Shown here piece by piece: positions 16,735-25,300 of a DNA stretch of 64,000 nt; the first letter of the stretch is position 1; every line of letters starts with the position of its first letter. The notes beneath the pieces were generated by a model. It worked only from the letters and a program-made list of their open reading frames with translations. It searched no databases and was not told the origin of the DNA. This DNA comes from CAMEON01 sp045577755 (GTDB lineage Bacteria > Bacillota > Clostridia > Oscillospirales > CAG-272): contig JAZNJA010000057.1 of the NCBI GenBank assembly GCA_045577755.1, positions 1-64,000 on the forward strand. Reading direction: 5' to 3'. Made by a program: the position numbers and the translations under genes.

Positions 16735-19700
16735 TTACTCGTAGAGCTTCTTCATTCTCTCCAGTCTGTCGAACTTGGCGGCAGCGGAAGCCTCAGCCTT
16801 TGCGAACAGAGCCTCTGCGCGCTCGGGGTTGGAGGCGGCCAGACGTGCGTAGCGGTTCTCGGACTTGATGAACGCGGTGTAGTCACCGGTAGGAGTCTTG
16901 GAATCCACGGTCAGCTTGCCCGTCTCAAGAGTGGGGTTGTAGCGGAACAGATGCCAGTAGCCTGCGTCAACAGCCTTCTTCATCTCGAGCTGGCAGTTCT
17001 GCATACCGCCCTTGACACCGTGCATCTCACAAGGAGCGTAACCGATGATCAGGGAAGGACCGTTGTAGGCCTCAGCCTCGGTCAGAGCCTTCAGGAGCTG
17101 GTTCATGTCAGAGCCCATAGCGACCTGAGCGACGTAGACGTAGCCGTAGGACATAGCGATCTCAGCCAGGTTCTTCTTGCCGATGGCCTTACCGGCGGCG
17201 GCGAACTGAGCCACCTGACCGATGTTGGAAGCCTTGGAGGCCTGTCCACCGGTGTTGGAGTACACCTCGGTATCGAAGACGAAGACGTTGACGTTCTCGC
17301 CGGTAGCCAGGACGTGGTCCAGACCGCCGAAGCCGATGTCGTAAGCCCAACCGTCACCACCGAAGATCCAGACGGACTTCTTGTTCAGGTACTCCTTCTC
17401 AGCCAGAATGGCGGGAGCCACGGGGCAACCCTCGGCGGCAGCCTTCTCCAGCTCGACGACCAGAGCCTTGGTAGCGGCCTCGTTAGCCTTACCGTCGTCC
17501 TTGGTGTCCAGGTAAGCCTTGGCGGCAGCCTTGAACTCGTCGGAAGCCTTGTCGGAGTTCATCATCTCCTCAACCTGAGCCATGAGTCTGTCGCGGACGG
17601 CCTTCTGACCGAGGGCGATACCCAGACCGTGCTCGGCGTTGTCCTCGAACAGGGAGTTTGCCCAAGCGGGACCCTTGCCGCTCTCGCGGTTGACGGTGTA
17701 AGGAGTTGCGGGGGAGGAACCGCCCCAGATGGAGGAGCAACCGGTAGCGTTGGAGATATACATTCTCTCGCCGAACAGCTGGGTGATCAGGCGAGCGTAA
17801 GAGGTCTCGGCACAGCCTGCGCAGGAGCCGGAGAACTCAAGCAGGGGCTGCTTGAACTGAGAGCCCTTGACGGTGTTGTCAGCGAAGGGCAGAGCCTTGC
17901 TGGAGACGTTGGCCACACAGTAGTCGAAGGAAGCCTGCTGAGCGGACTCCTGAGCCTGGGGAACCATGTAGATAGCCATATCCTCGGGCTTGACCTTCTC
18001 GCCTGCGGCGGCGGCCTTCTTCTCGGCGGTGGCGTTGACAGGGCAAGCCTTCACGCAGAGGGTACAGCCCATACAATCCAGAGGAGAAACGGCGATGGTG
18101 AACTTGTAGCCCTCGCAGCCCTTACCGATCATCTTAGCGGTGAACTTGGTGGACTCGGGAGCGTTTGCGGCCTCCTCGGCATCCAGAGCGTAGGGACGGA
18201 TGGCGGCGTGAGGGCAGACGAAGGAGCAGTTGTTACACTGAGCGCACTTGGTGGGATTCCAGGTAGGAACCATAACGGCCACACCGCGCTTCTCGAAGGC
18301 AGCGGAGCCCTGGGGGAAGGTACCGTCCACGTAGTCCACGAATGCGGAAACGGGCAGGCTGTCACCCTTCATAGCGTTGACGGGGGTCACCACGTTGTTG
18401 ACGAAGGCACCCAGATCAGCGCGGTCGCAGGTCTTGGTGGCGGCGGCCTCGTCGTCAGCGCAGGTAGCCCAAGCGGCGGGAACCTCAACGGCGTGGTATG
18501 CGTTGGCACCGGCGTCGATAGCGGCATGGTTCAGGTCAACGATGGCCTGGCCCTTCTTCAGGTAGGACTTGGTAGCCATGTACTTCATGTACTCCACAGC
18601 CTCGGCGGCGGGCAGGATAGCGGCCAGAGCGAAGAATGCGGACTGAAGCACGGTGTTCTTGACCTTGGCGTTACCCAGGTCGCGAGCCAGCTTGGTAGCG
18701 TTGATGGTGTAGAACTTGATGTCGTTCTTGGCGATATACTGCTTCACAGCGGAAGGCAGGTTGGTGTCCAGCTCCTCATCGGACCAGTTGCAGTCCAGAA
18801 GGAAGGTACCGCGGGGCTTGATGTCCTGCACGATGTCGTAGCGGGAGATGTAAGCCTGGTTGTGGCAAGCCACGAAGTCAGCCTTATTGATGTAGTAAGG
18901 AGACTTGATGGGGGTGTCACCGAAGCGCAGGTGGGAGATGGTGATACCGTTGGTCTTCTTGGAGTCATACTGGAAGTAAGCCTGAATGTACTTGTCAGTA
19001 TGGTCACCGATGATCTTGATGGAGTTCTTGTTGGCACCGACGGTACCGTCGCCGCCCAGACCCCAGAACTTGCAGGCCTTGGTTCCGGCAGGAGCGGTGT
19101 CGGGAGCCACAGTCTCCTCGAGGGAGCAATTGGTCACGTCATCCACGATACCAATGGTGAAGTTCGCCTTGGGCTCATCCTTGGCCAGGTTGGCGAAAAC
19201 AGCGAAGATGGAGGAAGGAGGAGTATCCTTGGAGCCCAGACCGTAACGGCCGCCGACAACCTTCTTCTGGACACCGTGGGTAGCCAGAGCGGTAACGACG
19301 TCGAGGTACAGAGGCTCACCCAGAGAACCGGGCTCCTTGGTACGGTCGAGGACGGCGATCTTCTCGCAGGTTGCGGGAATAGCCTCGATGAGCTTGTCAG
19401 CGCAGAAGGGACGGTACAGGCGGACCTTGATCAGACCGACCTTCTCACCCTGAGCCATCATGTAGTCGATGACCTCCTCGGCCACGTCGCAGATGGAGCC
19501 CATAGCGATCATGACGCGGTCCGCGTCGGGAGCGCCGTAGTAGTTGAAGAGCTTGTAGTCGGTGCCCAGCTTGGCGTTGACCTTGTCCATGTACTCCTCG
19601 ACGATGGCGGGCAAAGCGTCGTAGTAGCGGTTGCAGGCCTCGCGGTTCTGGAAGAAGATATCACCGTTCTGAGCGGAGCCGCGGAGCACGGGATGCTCGG

Positions 19701-20334
19701 GGTTCAGAGCGCGGGAGCGGAATGCGGCCACAGCGTCCATATCCACCATCTCAGCCAGGTCGGCGAAGTCCCAGACCTCGATCTTCTGGATCTCGTGAGA
19801 GGTACGGAAGCCGTCGAAGAAGTTCAGGAAGGGAACGCGGCCCTTGATGGTAGCCAGGTGAGCGACGGCACCCAGGTCCATAACCTCCTGAGGGTTGGTC
19901 TCAGCCAGCATAGCAAAACCGGTCTGACGGCAGGCGTAGACGTCGGAGTGGTCACCGAAGATATTCAGAGCGTGAGAAGCCACGCAACGGGCGGACACGT
20001 GGAAGACGCAGGGGAGAAGCTCACCGGCGATCTTGTACATGTTGGGGATCATCAGCAGAAGACCCTGGGATGCGGTGTAGGTGGTGGTCAGCGCACCTGC
20101 GTTCAGGGAGCCGTGGACAGTACCGGCGGCGCCTGCCTCGGATTCCATCTCCATCACGTTGACGGTGGTACCGAAGATGTTCTTGAGTCCCTGTGCAGAC
20201 CACTGGTCTACCCAGTCAGCCATGGGGCTGGAGGGGGTAATCGGGTAAATGCCGGCGACTTCGGTGAAAGCGTAGCTTACCGTAGCGGCTGCCTGGTTAC
20301 CGTCCATGGACACTTTTTTTCTCATGATTGCCAT
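16735..20334 (-). CDS. nifJ: Pyruvate:ferredoxin (flavodoxin) oxidoreductase
   Basis: 1199-residue single-chain PFOR. It oxidises pyruvate to acetyl-CoA and CO2 and reduces ferredoxin, an oxygen-sensitive hub of clostridial fermentation. The N-terminal pyruvate-binding domain has AGIYPITPSSPMADWVDQW near residue 25. A 2[4Fe-4S] ferredoxin domain has CAQCNNCSFVCP (about 695) and CMGCTLCVKACP (about 753). The C-terminal TPP domain has GCSSIWGGSSPATPY, GDGWAYDIGFGGLDH and YSNTGGQASKAS. The start at 20334 follows AAGGAGG by 11 bases; a longer in-frame start upstream would overlap that site. Codon bias is strong. It is monocistronic and divergent from mnmG. Confidence 0.97.
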   Translation of the reverse strand: MAIMRKKVSMDGNQAAATVSYAFTEVAGIYPITPSSPMADWVDQWSAQGLKNIFGTTVNVMEMESEAGAAGTVHGSLNAGALTTTYTASQGLLLMIPNMYKIAGELLPCVFHVSARCVASHALNIFGDHSDVYACRQTGFAMLAETNPQEVMDLGAVAHLATIKGRVPFLNFFDGFRTSHEIQKIEVWDFADLAEMVDMDAVAAFRSRALNPEHPVLRGSAQNGDIFFQNREACNRYYDALPAIVEEYMDKVNAKLGTDYKLFNYYGAPDADRVMIAMGSICDVAEEVIDYMMAQGEKVGLIKVRLYRPFCADKLIEAIPATCEKIAVLDRTKEPGSLGEPLYLDVVTALATHGVQKKVVGGRYGLGSKDTPPSSIFAVFANLAKDEPKANFTIGIVDDVTNCSLEETVAPDTAPAGTKACKFWGLGGDGTVGANKNSIKIIGDHTDKYIQAYFQYDSKKTNGITISHLRFGDTPIKSPYYINKADFVACHNQAYISRYDIVQDIKPRGTFLLDCNWSDEELDTNLPSAVKQYIAKNDIKFYTINATKLARDLGNAKVKNTVLQSAFFALAAILPAAEAVEYMKYMATKSYLKKGQAIVDLNHAAIDAGANAYHAVEVPAAWATCADDEAAATKTCDRADLGAFVNNVVTPVNAMKGDSLPVSAFVDYVDGTFPQGSAAFEKRGVAVMVPTWNPTKCAQCNNCSFVCPHAAIRPYALDAEEAANAPESTKFTAKMIGKGCEGYKFTIAVSPLDCMGCTLCVKACPVNATAEKKAAAAGEKVKPEDMAIYMVPQAQESAQQASFDYCVANVSSKALPFADNTVKGSQFKQPLLEFSGSCAGCAETSYARLITQLFGERMYISNATGCSSIWGGSSPATPYTVNRESGKGPAWANSLFEDNAEHGLGIALGQKAVRDRLMAQVEEMMNSDKASDEFKAAAKAYLDTKDDGKANEAATKALVVELEKAAAEGCPVAPAILAEKEYLNKKSVWIFGGDGWAYDIGFGGLDHVLATGENVNVFVFDTEVYSNTGGQASKASNIGQVAQFAAAGKAIGKKNLAEIAMSYGYVYVAQVAMGSDMNQLLKALTEAEAYNGPSLIIGYAPCEMHGVKGGMQNCQLEMKKAVDAGYWHLFRYNPTLETGKLTVDSKTPTGDYTAFIKSENRYARLAASNPERAEALFAKAEASAAAKFDRLERMKKLYE

Positions 20335-20404
20335 TTTAGGAAAATCCTCCTTGAAAATTTTTCCTCGCGGGAGCAAAACCGCGAGACAAATTTGCTCACT
20401 ATAT

Positions 20405-20433
20405 ATAATAGCATACTTTTCGCAAAAAGTAAA
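20405..20433 (-). promoter_or_regulatory. Sigma-A promoter of nifJ
   Basis: On the minus strand TTTACT (20428-20433), a 17-bp spacer and TATTAT (20405-20410). The leader is about 65 nt. Confidence 0.6.
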
Positions 20434-20515
20434 GGGTTTTTGTGAAATTTCAAGGATTTGGTGAAAAAAAGTTTACATAAAGTTATATATATGCGGAATT
20501 TCATTGCCGCGGTAC

Positions 20516-20544
20516 TTGACGAAAAACCAAAAGAATGGTACAAT
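20516..20544 (+). promoter_or_regulatory. Sigma-A promoter of mnmG-rsmG
   Basis: TTGACG at 20516-20521, a 17-bp spacer and TACAAT at 20539-20544. It lies about 50 bases before the mnmG start. Confidence 0.75.
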
Positions 20545-20597
20545 ATCATGGGTTATTCGGATATAACTGGTAATTAATGGTAATTTAAGGAATTTAT

Positions 20598-22493
20598 ATG
20601 AGCGAAAAAAACATCACAAGGACCTCGGTAGCGGTGATCGGCGCGGGGCACGCGGGCTGTGAGGCGGCGCTGGCCGCGGCGCGCATGGGTGTGGACACGG
20701 TGCTCTTTACCCTGTCTCTGGACCAGATCGCCAATATGCCTTGCAATCCCTCCATAGGAGGCACGGCCAAGGGGCACCTGGTCTATGAGATCGACGCCCT
20801 GGGCGGTGAAATGGGCAAATGCGCCGACGCGGTGACTCTTCAGAGCCGCACCCTCAATCTGGGTAAGGGTGCCGCCGTCCACTCCAAGCGGGTGCAGGCG
20901 GATCGGGTGGCCTACCACGTCCGCATGAAGCATACACTGGAGCAGACCGCAAACCTCCGCGTGGTGCAGGCCGAGATCACGGATATTATTGAAAAAATCG
21001 ACCAAAATACCGGCAAAAGCAAGGGCGTTTCCGCTGTCATCACCCGCCTCGGCGAGCGTTGGGACTGCGACGCCGTCATCATTGCCACGGGTACCTACCC
21101 CGAGGCAAAAATTTTTGTCGGAGATAAGAATTTTGAGTCGGGACCGGACGGTTCCCTGCCCTCGAAGGGGTTGTCTGCTTCGCTGTCGGCTATGGGCATT
21201 CGTCTCATGCGCTTCAAGACGGGCACCCCCGCAAGAGTCAAGCGGGAGACCATAGATCTGTCTGTGCTGGAGGTCCAGCCCGGGGAGGAGGGTGCCATTC
21301 CCTTCTCTACACAAACTGACAAAAACACCTACCTGCAGGGTGAGCAGATCCCCTGCCACATCGTCTACACCAACGCCGAGACCCATCGCGTCATCCATGA
21401 GAACATCCACAGAAGTGCCATGTATTCGGGTCAAATCACGGGTACCGGCCCCCGCTACTGTCCCTCCATTGAGGATAAGATCGTCCGCTTTGCCGATAAG
21501 GAGAGGCACCAGCTCTTCGTGGAGCCTATGGGCGAGGATACCGAGGAGATGTACGTTCAGGGCTTCTCCACCTCCCTCCCCACCGACGTACAATGGCAGA
21601 TGATCCGATCCCTCAAGGGTTTTGAAAACGCCGAGATCATGCGGTACGCCTACGCCATTGAGTACGATTGCGCTGATCCCACCCAGCTGAACGCCACGCT
21701 GGAGTTCAAGGATCATTCCAACCTGTACGGTGCAGGCCAGTTCAACGGCACCTCGGGCTATGAGGAGGCCGCCGCCCAGGGTCTGGTGGCGGGCATCAAC
21801 GCCGCCCTGACGGCTCTCGGTAAGGATAAGATCACCCTACCGCGCTCCGGTAGCTACATCGGCACTCTGATCGACGATCTCGTCACCAAGGGCACGAATG
21901 AGCCTTACCGCATGATGACATCACGGTCGGAATTCCGCCTGATCCTGCGCCAGGACAACGCGGATCTTCGTCTGACCCCCATTGGTCATGCCTGCGGACT
22001 TGTCTCCGAGGAGCGTTATCAGGCCTTTTTAAGAAAAAAAGAAGCAGAAGAAGCCGAAAAAGCCCGTCTGGAGGCTACTCATCTTGGTCCCGACACCGTG
22101 AATCCCATACTGGACCGTCTGGAGCTCGAGCCCGCAAAATCCGGTGTTTCTTTGTGTGATCTTTTGAGACGTCCCCAGATCACCTATGACGATCTTACCC
22201 CCCTGGATCCCCGCCGTCCTTATTTGTCTCCGGAGATCATAAAAACCGTAGAGACCGATGTCAAGTACGCAGGCTATATCAAGCGCGAGCTGGCCGAGGT
22301 GGAACGGCAAAGAAAGCTGGAGGGAAAGTATATTCCCGCAGATATGGATTACAGCAGGATCAAGGGTCTTCGCTTGGAGGCAACCCAAAAGCTGACAAAA
22401 TATCGCCCCGCCACGGTGGGACAGGCCTCCCGCATATCCGGTGTCAGTCCCGCGGATATTTCTGTCCTACTCCTATATTTGGGCATTAAATAA
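20598..22493 (+). CDS. mnmG: tRNA uridine 34 carboxymethylaminomethyl enzyme MnmG (GidA)
   Basis: 631 residues, normal for the family. With MnmE it installs the cmnm5 group on U34 of tRNAs, using FAD, methylene-THF and glycine. The FAD-binding GAGHAGCEAALAAARMG is at residues 14-30, NPSIGGTAKGHLV follows, and the GidA C-terminal helical domain ends the protein. AAGGAA precedes the ATG. Its usual partner mnmE is not upstream; nifJ takes that place. It is followed 15 bases later by rsmG. Confidence 0.97.
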   Translation: MSEKNITRTSVAVIGAGHAGCEAALAAARMGVDTVLFTLSLDQIANMPCNPSIGGTAKGHLVYEIDALGGEMGKCADAVTLQSRTLNLGKGAAVHSKRVQADRVAYHVRMKHTLEQTANLRVVQAEITDIIEKIDQNTGKSKGVSAVITRLGERWDCDAVIIATGTYPEAKIFVGDKNFESGPDGSLPSKGLSASLSAMGIRLMRFKTGTPARVKRETIDLSVLEVQPGEEGAIPFSTQTDKNTYLQGEQIPCHIVYTNAETHRVIHENIHRSAMYSGQITGTGPRYCPSIEDKIVRFADKERHQLFVEPMGEDTEEMYVQGFSTSLPTDVQWQMIRSLKGFENAEIMRYAYAIEYDCADPTQLNATLEFKDHSNLYGAGQFNGTSGYEEAAAQGLVAGINAALTALGKDKITLPRSGSYIGTLIDDLVTKGTNEPYRMMTSRSEFRLILRQDNADLRLTPIGHACGLVSEERYQAFLRKKEAEEAEKARLEATHLGPDTVNPILDRLELEPAKSGVSLCDLLRRPQITYDDLTPLDPRRPYLSPEIIKTVETDVKYAGYIKRELAEVERQRKLEGKYIPADMDYSRIKGLRLEATQKLTKYRPATVGQASRISGVSPADISVLLLYLGIK

Positions 22494-22508
22494 GAGGATA
22501 AGTTGTTT

Positions 22509-23231
22509 ATGAGTCAATTCAAAGACCTATTTACGGATATTTTTCAAAAGAATAGTCTGAATGAGTTCATTTCCGACGAAATCATCGGGAAATTTCAAGA
22601 GCTGACTGATATTATGATCGCAACCAATGCCGTCATGAATATCACTGCCCTGACAACGGTTGAGAAGATCATTCCCCTTCATTACGCGGATTGTGCCAAG
22701 ATCGCCTCACTCATTCCCTATGGCGCGCGGGTAGCAGATATCGGTTGCGGCGGCGGATTTCCGATCCTGCCTTTAGCGATTTTGCGTCCCGATCTTCAAC
22801 TCGTGGGTATTGACAGTACCGATAAGAAGATCAAGTACGTTCAGAAGACCGCCGATCACCTTGCCCTTGCCGTGCGGGCAATCAGCGGCCGCGCCGAGGA
22901 CCTGGCTAAAAGCGCGGAGCATCGGGATGCTTATGACGTAGCGGTCAGTCGTGCGGTTGCCCGCCTGAATATTCTGGATGAGCTTTGTATGCCCTTTGTC
23001 AAGGTTAACGGCAGTTTCATTGCCATGAAGGGGTCCGCCGGTTTTGATGAATTGGAGGAAGCGAAAAACGGTATCACAAGATTAGGCGGAAGCGTCACGG
23101 CATTGACAAACTACGATCTGTACACCAACGAAGCCAGCGAGCAACGAACCGTCATTCAGATTCAAAAAATATCAGTGACCCCCAAGGAGTTTCCTCGTGG
23201 GTTTGGTGTTATGAAAAAAAGACCCCTTTGA
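22509..23231 (+). CDS. rsmG: 16S rRNA (guanine527-N7)-methyltransferase RsmG (GidB)
   Basis: 240 residues. A SAM-dependent methyltransferase that modifies G527 of 16S rRNA. The SAM motif VADIGCGGGFPILPLAI and the IDSTDKKIKYVQ strand are typical. The ATG at 22509 lies 10 bases after AGAGGA. A TTG at 22503 in the same frame would add two residues and cannot be excluded. It is cotranscribed with mnmG. Its 3' end borders the parS array. Loss of this gene is known in other species to give low-level streptomycin resistance. Confidence 0.96.
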   Translation: MSQFKDLFTDIFQKNSLNEFISDEIIGKFQELTDIMIATNAVMNITALTTVEKIIPLHYADCAKIASLIPYGARVADIGCGGGFPILPLAILRPDLQLVGIDSTDKKIKYVQKTADHLALAVRAISGRAEDLAKSAEHRDAYDVAVSRAVARLNILDELCMPFVKVNGSFIAMKGSAGFDELEEAKNGITRLGGSVTALTNYDLYTNEASEQRTVIQIQKISVTPKEFPRGFGVMKKRPL

Positions 23232-23245
23232 TTTCTAAATAACTA

Positions 23246-23498
23246 TATTTCACGTGAAACATTTTTCACGTGAAATATTTTTGTTTCACGTGAAACATTT
23301 TTTCCCTTTATATTTTGTTTCACGTGAAACATTTCTTTCCTTTATATTTTGTTTCACGTGAAACATTTTATCCCTATATTTTGCTTCGTGTGAGAATGTT
23401 CTTCTTCACAATTGTTTCACGTGAAACAATGATAATATCTAAGAATTTTGGCTTATCATTCCACGTTTATATGCTTCTTTCATGTTTCACGTGAAACA
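23246..23498. other. Cluster of parS centromere sites
   Basis: Seven copies of the ParB-binding palindrome lie in the rsmG-parA gap. Five match TGTTTCACGTGAAACA exactly (starts 23282, 23316, 23350, 23413, 23483). One has a single change (23246) and one has two (23262). A badly decayed eighth copy at 23382 keeps the register. Starts at 23282, 23316, 23350, 23382 and 23413 are 34, 34, 32 and 31 bases apart, with similar TTTCCC-TTTATATTT spacers, so the array grew by tandem duplication. ParB from the adjacent gene should load here and spread. This accounts for the 364-base gap together with the parA promoter. Confidence 0.95.
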
Positions 23499-23533
23499 AA
23501 TATAAAATGTTTTCAAACATTTCTGAAAAACCC

Positions 23534-23562
23534 TTGAAAATTTGATTTCGATGTGCTATACT
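23534..23562 (+). promoter_or_regulatory. Sigma-A promoter of parAB
   Basis: TTGAAA (23534-23539), a 17-bp spacer and TATACT (23557-23562) with a TGn extended -10. It starts 36 bases after the last parS site, so spreading ParB could repress it. Confidence 0.8.
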
Positions 23563-23595
23563 ATATACATTCCATTACAAAAAGGAGGAAAACTT

Positions 23596-24363
23596 TTGGG
23601 AACCATTATTTCCTTTGCTAATCAAAAGGGCGGCGTGGGTAAGACCACTTCTGCCGTGAATATAGCCGCGTCCCTTGGTGTCTTGGGTTATAAAACCTTA
23701 CTTGTGGACCTTGATCCCCAGGGTAATGCCACCAGCGGAGTTGGTGTCGCAAAAAAAGGCCTAAAAAGAACAACGAAGGACGTGCTTCTTGGCCTTGCTG
23801 ACGCTCATGAGACCATTATTCAGACTGAGTTTCAGAATTTATCTTTGATTCCTTCCAACACGTCCCTGGCAGGCACGGAATTTGAGCTTATGCAGGGTGA
23901 TACTCCCGAACCCTGGGCTTGCATGAAAAATGCATTTTCTGTGATCAAGAAGGAGTACGACTATATTATTGTGGATTGTCCCCCTTCTCTCGGTATGCTG
24001 ACCGTCAACTCCTTGACTGCCAGCGACGGCGTTATCGTCCCTATGCAGTGCGAGTTTTATGCTCTGGAAGGCTTAGCCCAGCTCATGGTCACGATTTCCA
24101 AGATCCGAGAGCATTACAACAATAAGCTTTCGATCACGGGTATTCTTCTGACCATGTACACCAACCGTCTTCTTCTTACGCAGCAGGTAAAAAACGAGTT
24201 GAAGAAGCACTACGCCGGCAAACTGTTTGATACCCACATTTCCCGTGGCGTCAAGTTGTCCGAGGCTCCCGGCTTTGGTCTGCCTGTGTATTATCACGAC
24301 AAGAAGAGCAAGGGTGCCGCTGAGTATCTTTCGGTGGCTAATGAGCTCGCTATGAGAATCTGA
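23596..24363 (+). CDS. parA: Chromosome partitioning ATPase ParA (Soj)
   Basis: 255 residues. A deviant Walker ATPase that moves ParB-parS complexes and modulates DnaA. GTIISFANQKGGVGKTTSAV holds the deviant P-loop, VDLDPQGNATSG follows, and IIVDCPPSLGML is Walker B. The start is assigned to a TTG at 23596. It follows AAAGGAGG by 7 bases and gives the canonical N-terminus M-G-T-I-I-S; an ATG 54 bases upstream lies inside the promoter. parB begins 18 bases after its stop. Confidence 0.96.
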   Translation: MGTIISFANQKGGVGKTTSAVNIAASLGVLGYKTLLVDLDPQGNATSGVGVAKKGLKRTTKDVLLGLADAHETIIQTEFQNLSLIPSNTSLAGTEFELMQGDTPEPWACMKNAFSVIKKEYDYIIVDCPPSLGMLTVNSLTASDGVIVPMQCEFYALEGLAQLMVTISKIREHYNNKLSITGILLTMYTNRLLLTQQVKNELKKHYAGKLFDTHISRGVKLSEAPGFGLPVYYHDKKSKGAAEYLSVANELAMRI

Positions 24364-24381
24364 TAGGAGGTATTTCGGAAA

Positions 24382-25269
24382 ATGGCAAAGAAACAAGGCT
24401 TAGGCCGGGATTTTTACGAGCTCTTGGACGATAATATCGCCGAAAATGCCTCAAACAACGCAAGTTTCATCAAAATCTCCCGTATTTCACCCCGCGCTGA
24501 TCAGCCCCGCAAAAATTTTGACGAGAATGCTCTGCAGGCTCTGGCTGATTCGATCCGTGTTCACGGTGTGATACAGCCCATCGCTGTGCGCGAGCTGTTC
24601 GATCTCAGCGGTAATTATGAGATCATTGCCGGCGAGCGCAGATGGCGTGCCGCAAAAATGGCCGGTCTCGACGAGATTCCCGCAATTATACTGACCGGTG
24701 ATGATCTGAAGATTGCCGAAATGTCCCTCATTGAGAATCTACAGAGACAGGATCTGAATCCCATTGAAGAGGCTTTCGCCTATAAGATCCTCATTGAGCG
24801 TTTTGATCTCACTCAGGAGGAGGTTGCCAGACAGGTGGGTAAGAGCCGCTCGGCAATTGCCAATATGCTTCGTCTTCTGGAGCTCCCCGACGAGATCACT
24901 TCCCTTGTAGAGGACGGAAAACTCTCCATGGGTCATGCCCGCGCTATTCTCGGTCTGATCAAGGAAGAGGATATGCTCCCCCTGGCCACCGCCATTATGG
25001 AGAAGGATCTCTCGGTCCGTGAGACAGAAAACGCCGTACGCAAGCTGAATATACCCCCCTCAGACGTCATTGAAGACGATGAGGACAGTATTCTGATCCA
25101 GAGACGGATCTACATGAAGGATCTGGAGGACCGCGCCAGAACCGCCCTCGGCCGTAAGGTAAAGATCAACGAGACCGGCCGCAAGAAGACGGTGGAGCTC
25201 ACCTTTGAGGATGACAAGGACCTCGAGAATCTTCTGAAAACTCTTGTCGGACAAGACATTTTTGCATAA
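24382..25269 (+). CDS. parB: Chromosome partitioning protein ParB (Spo0J)
   Basis: 295 residues. A CTP-dependent DNA clamp that loads at parS. The N-terminal basic stretch (KKQGLGRDF) is the ParA-stimulating peptide region. The ParB_N/CTPase domain has QPRKNFD and GERRWRAAKMAGL. A helix-turn-helix follows (LTQEEVARQVGKSRSAIANM, about residues 139-158), then a C-terminal dimerisation region. AGGAGG precedes the ATG by 11 bases. The parS cluster is about 0.9 kb upstream. Confidence 0.97.
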   Translation: MAKKQGLGRDFYELLDDNIAENASNNASFIKISRISPRADQPRKNFDENALQALADSIRVHGVIQPIAVRELFDLSGNYEIIAGERRWRAAKMAGLDEIPAIILTGDDLKIAEMSLIENLQRQDLNPIEEAFAYKILIERFDLTQEEVARQVGKSRSAIANMLRLLELPDEITSLVEDGKLSMGHARAILGLIKEEDMLPLATAIMEKDLSVRETENAVRKLNIPPSDVIEDDEDSILIQRRIYMKDLEDRARTALGRKVKINETGRKKTVELTFEDDKDLENLLKTLVGQDIFA

Positions 25270-25300
25270 TTATCTACCAATAGGAAAGGAAACACAAGCT

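Noticed and set aside
16951..20445. 1164-codon open frame opposite nifJ
   Set aside because: Antisense shadow of nifJ, for the same reasons, and it runs through the nifJ promoter.
23282..23428. Regular 31-34 base repeats that look like a small CRISPR array
   Set aside because: The repeated unit is the parS palindrome and the spacers are near-identical AT-rich sequence; no cas genes.
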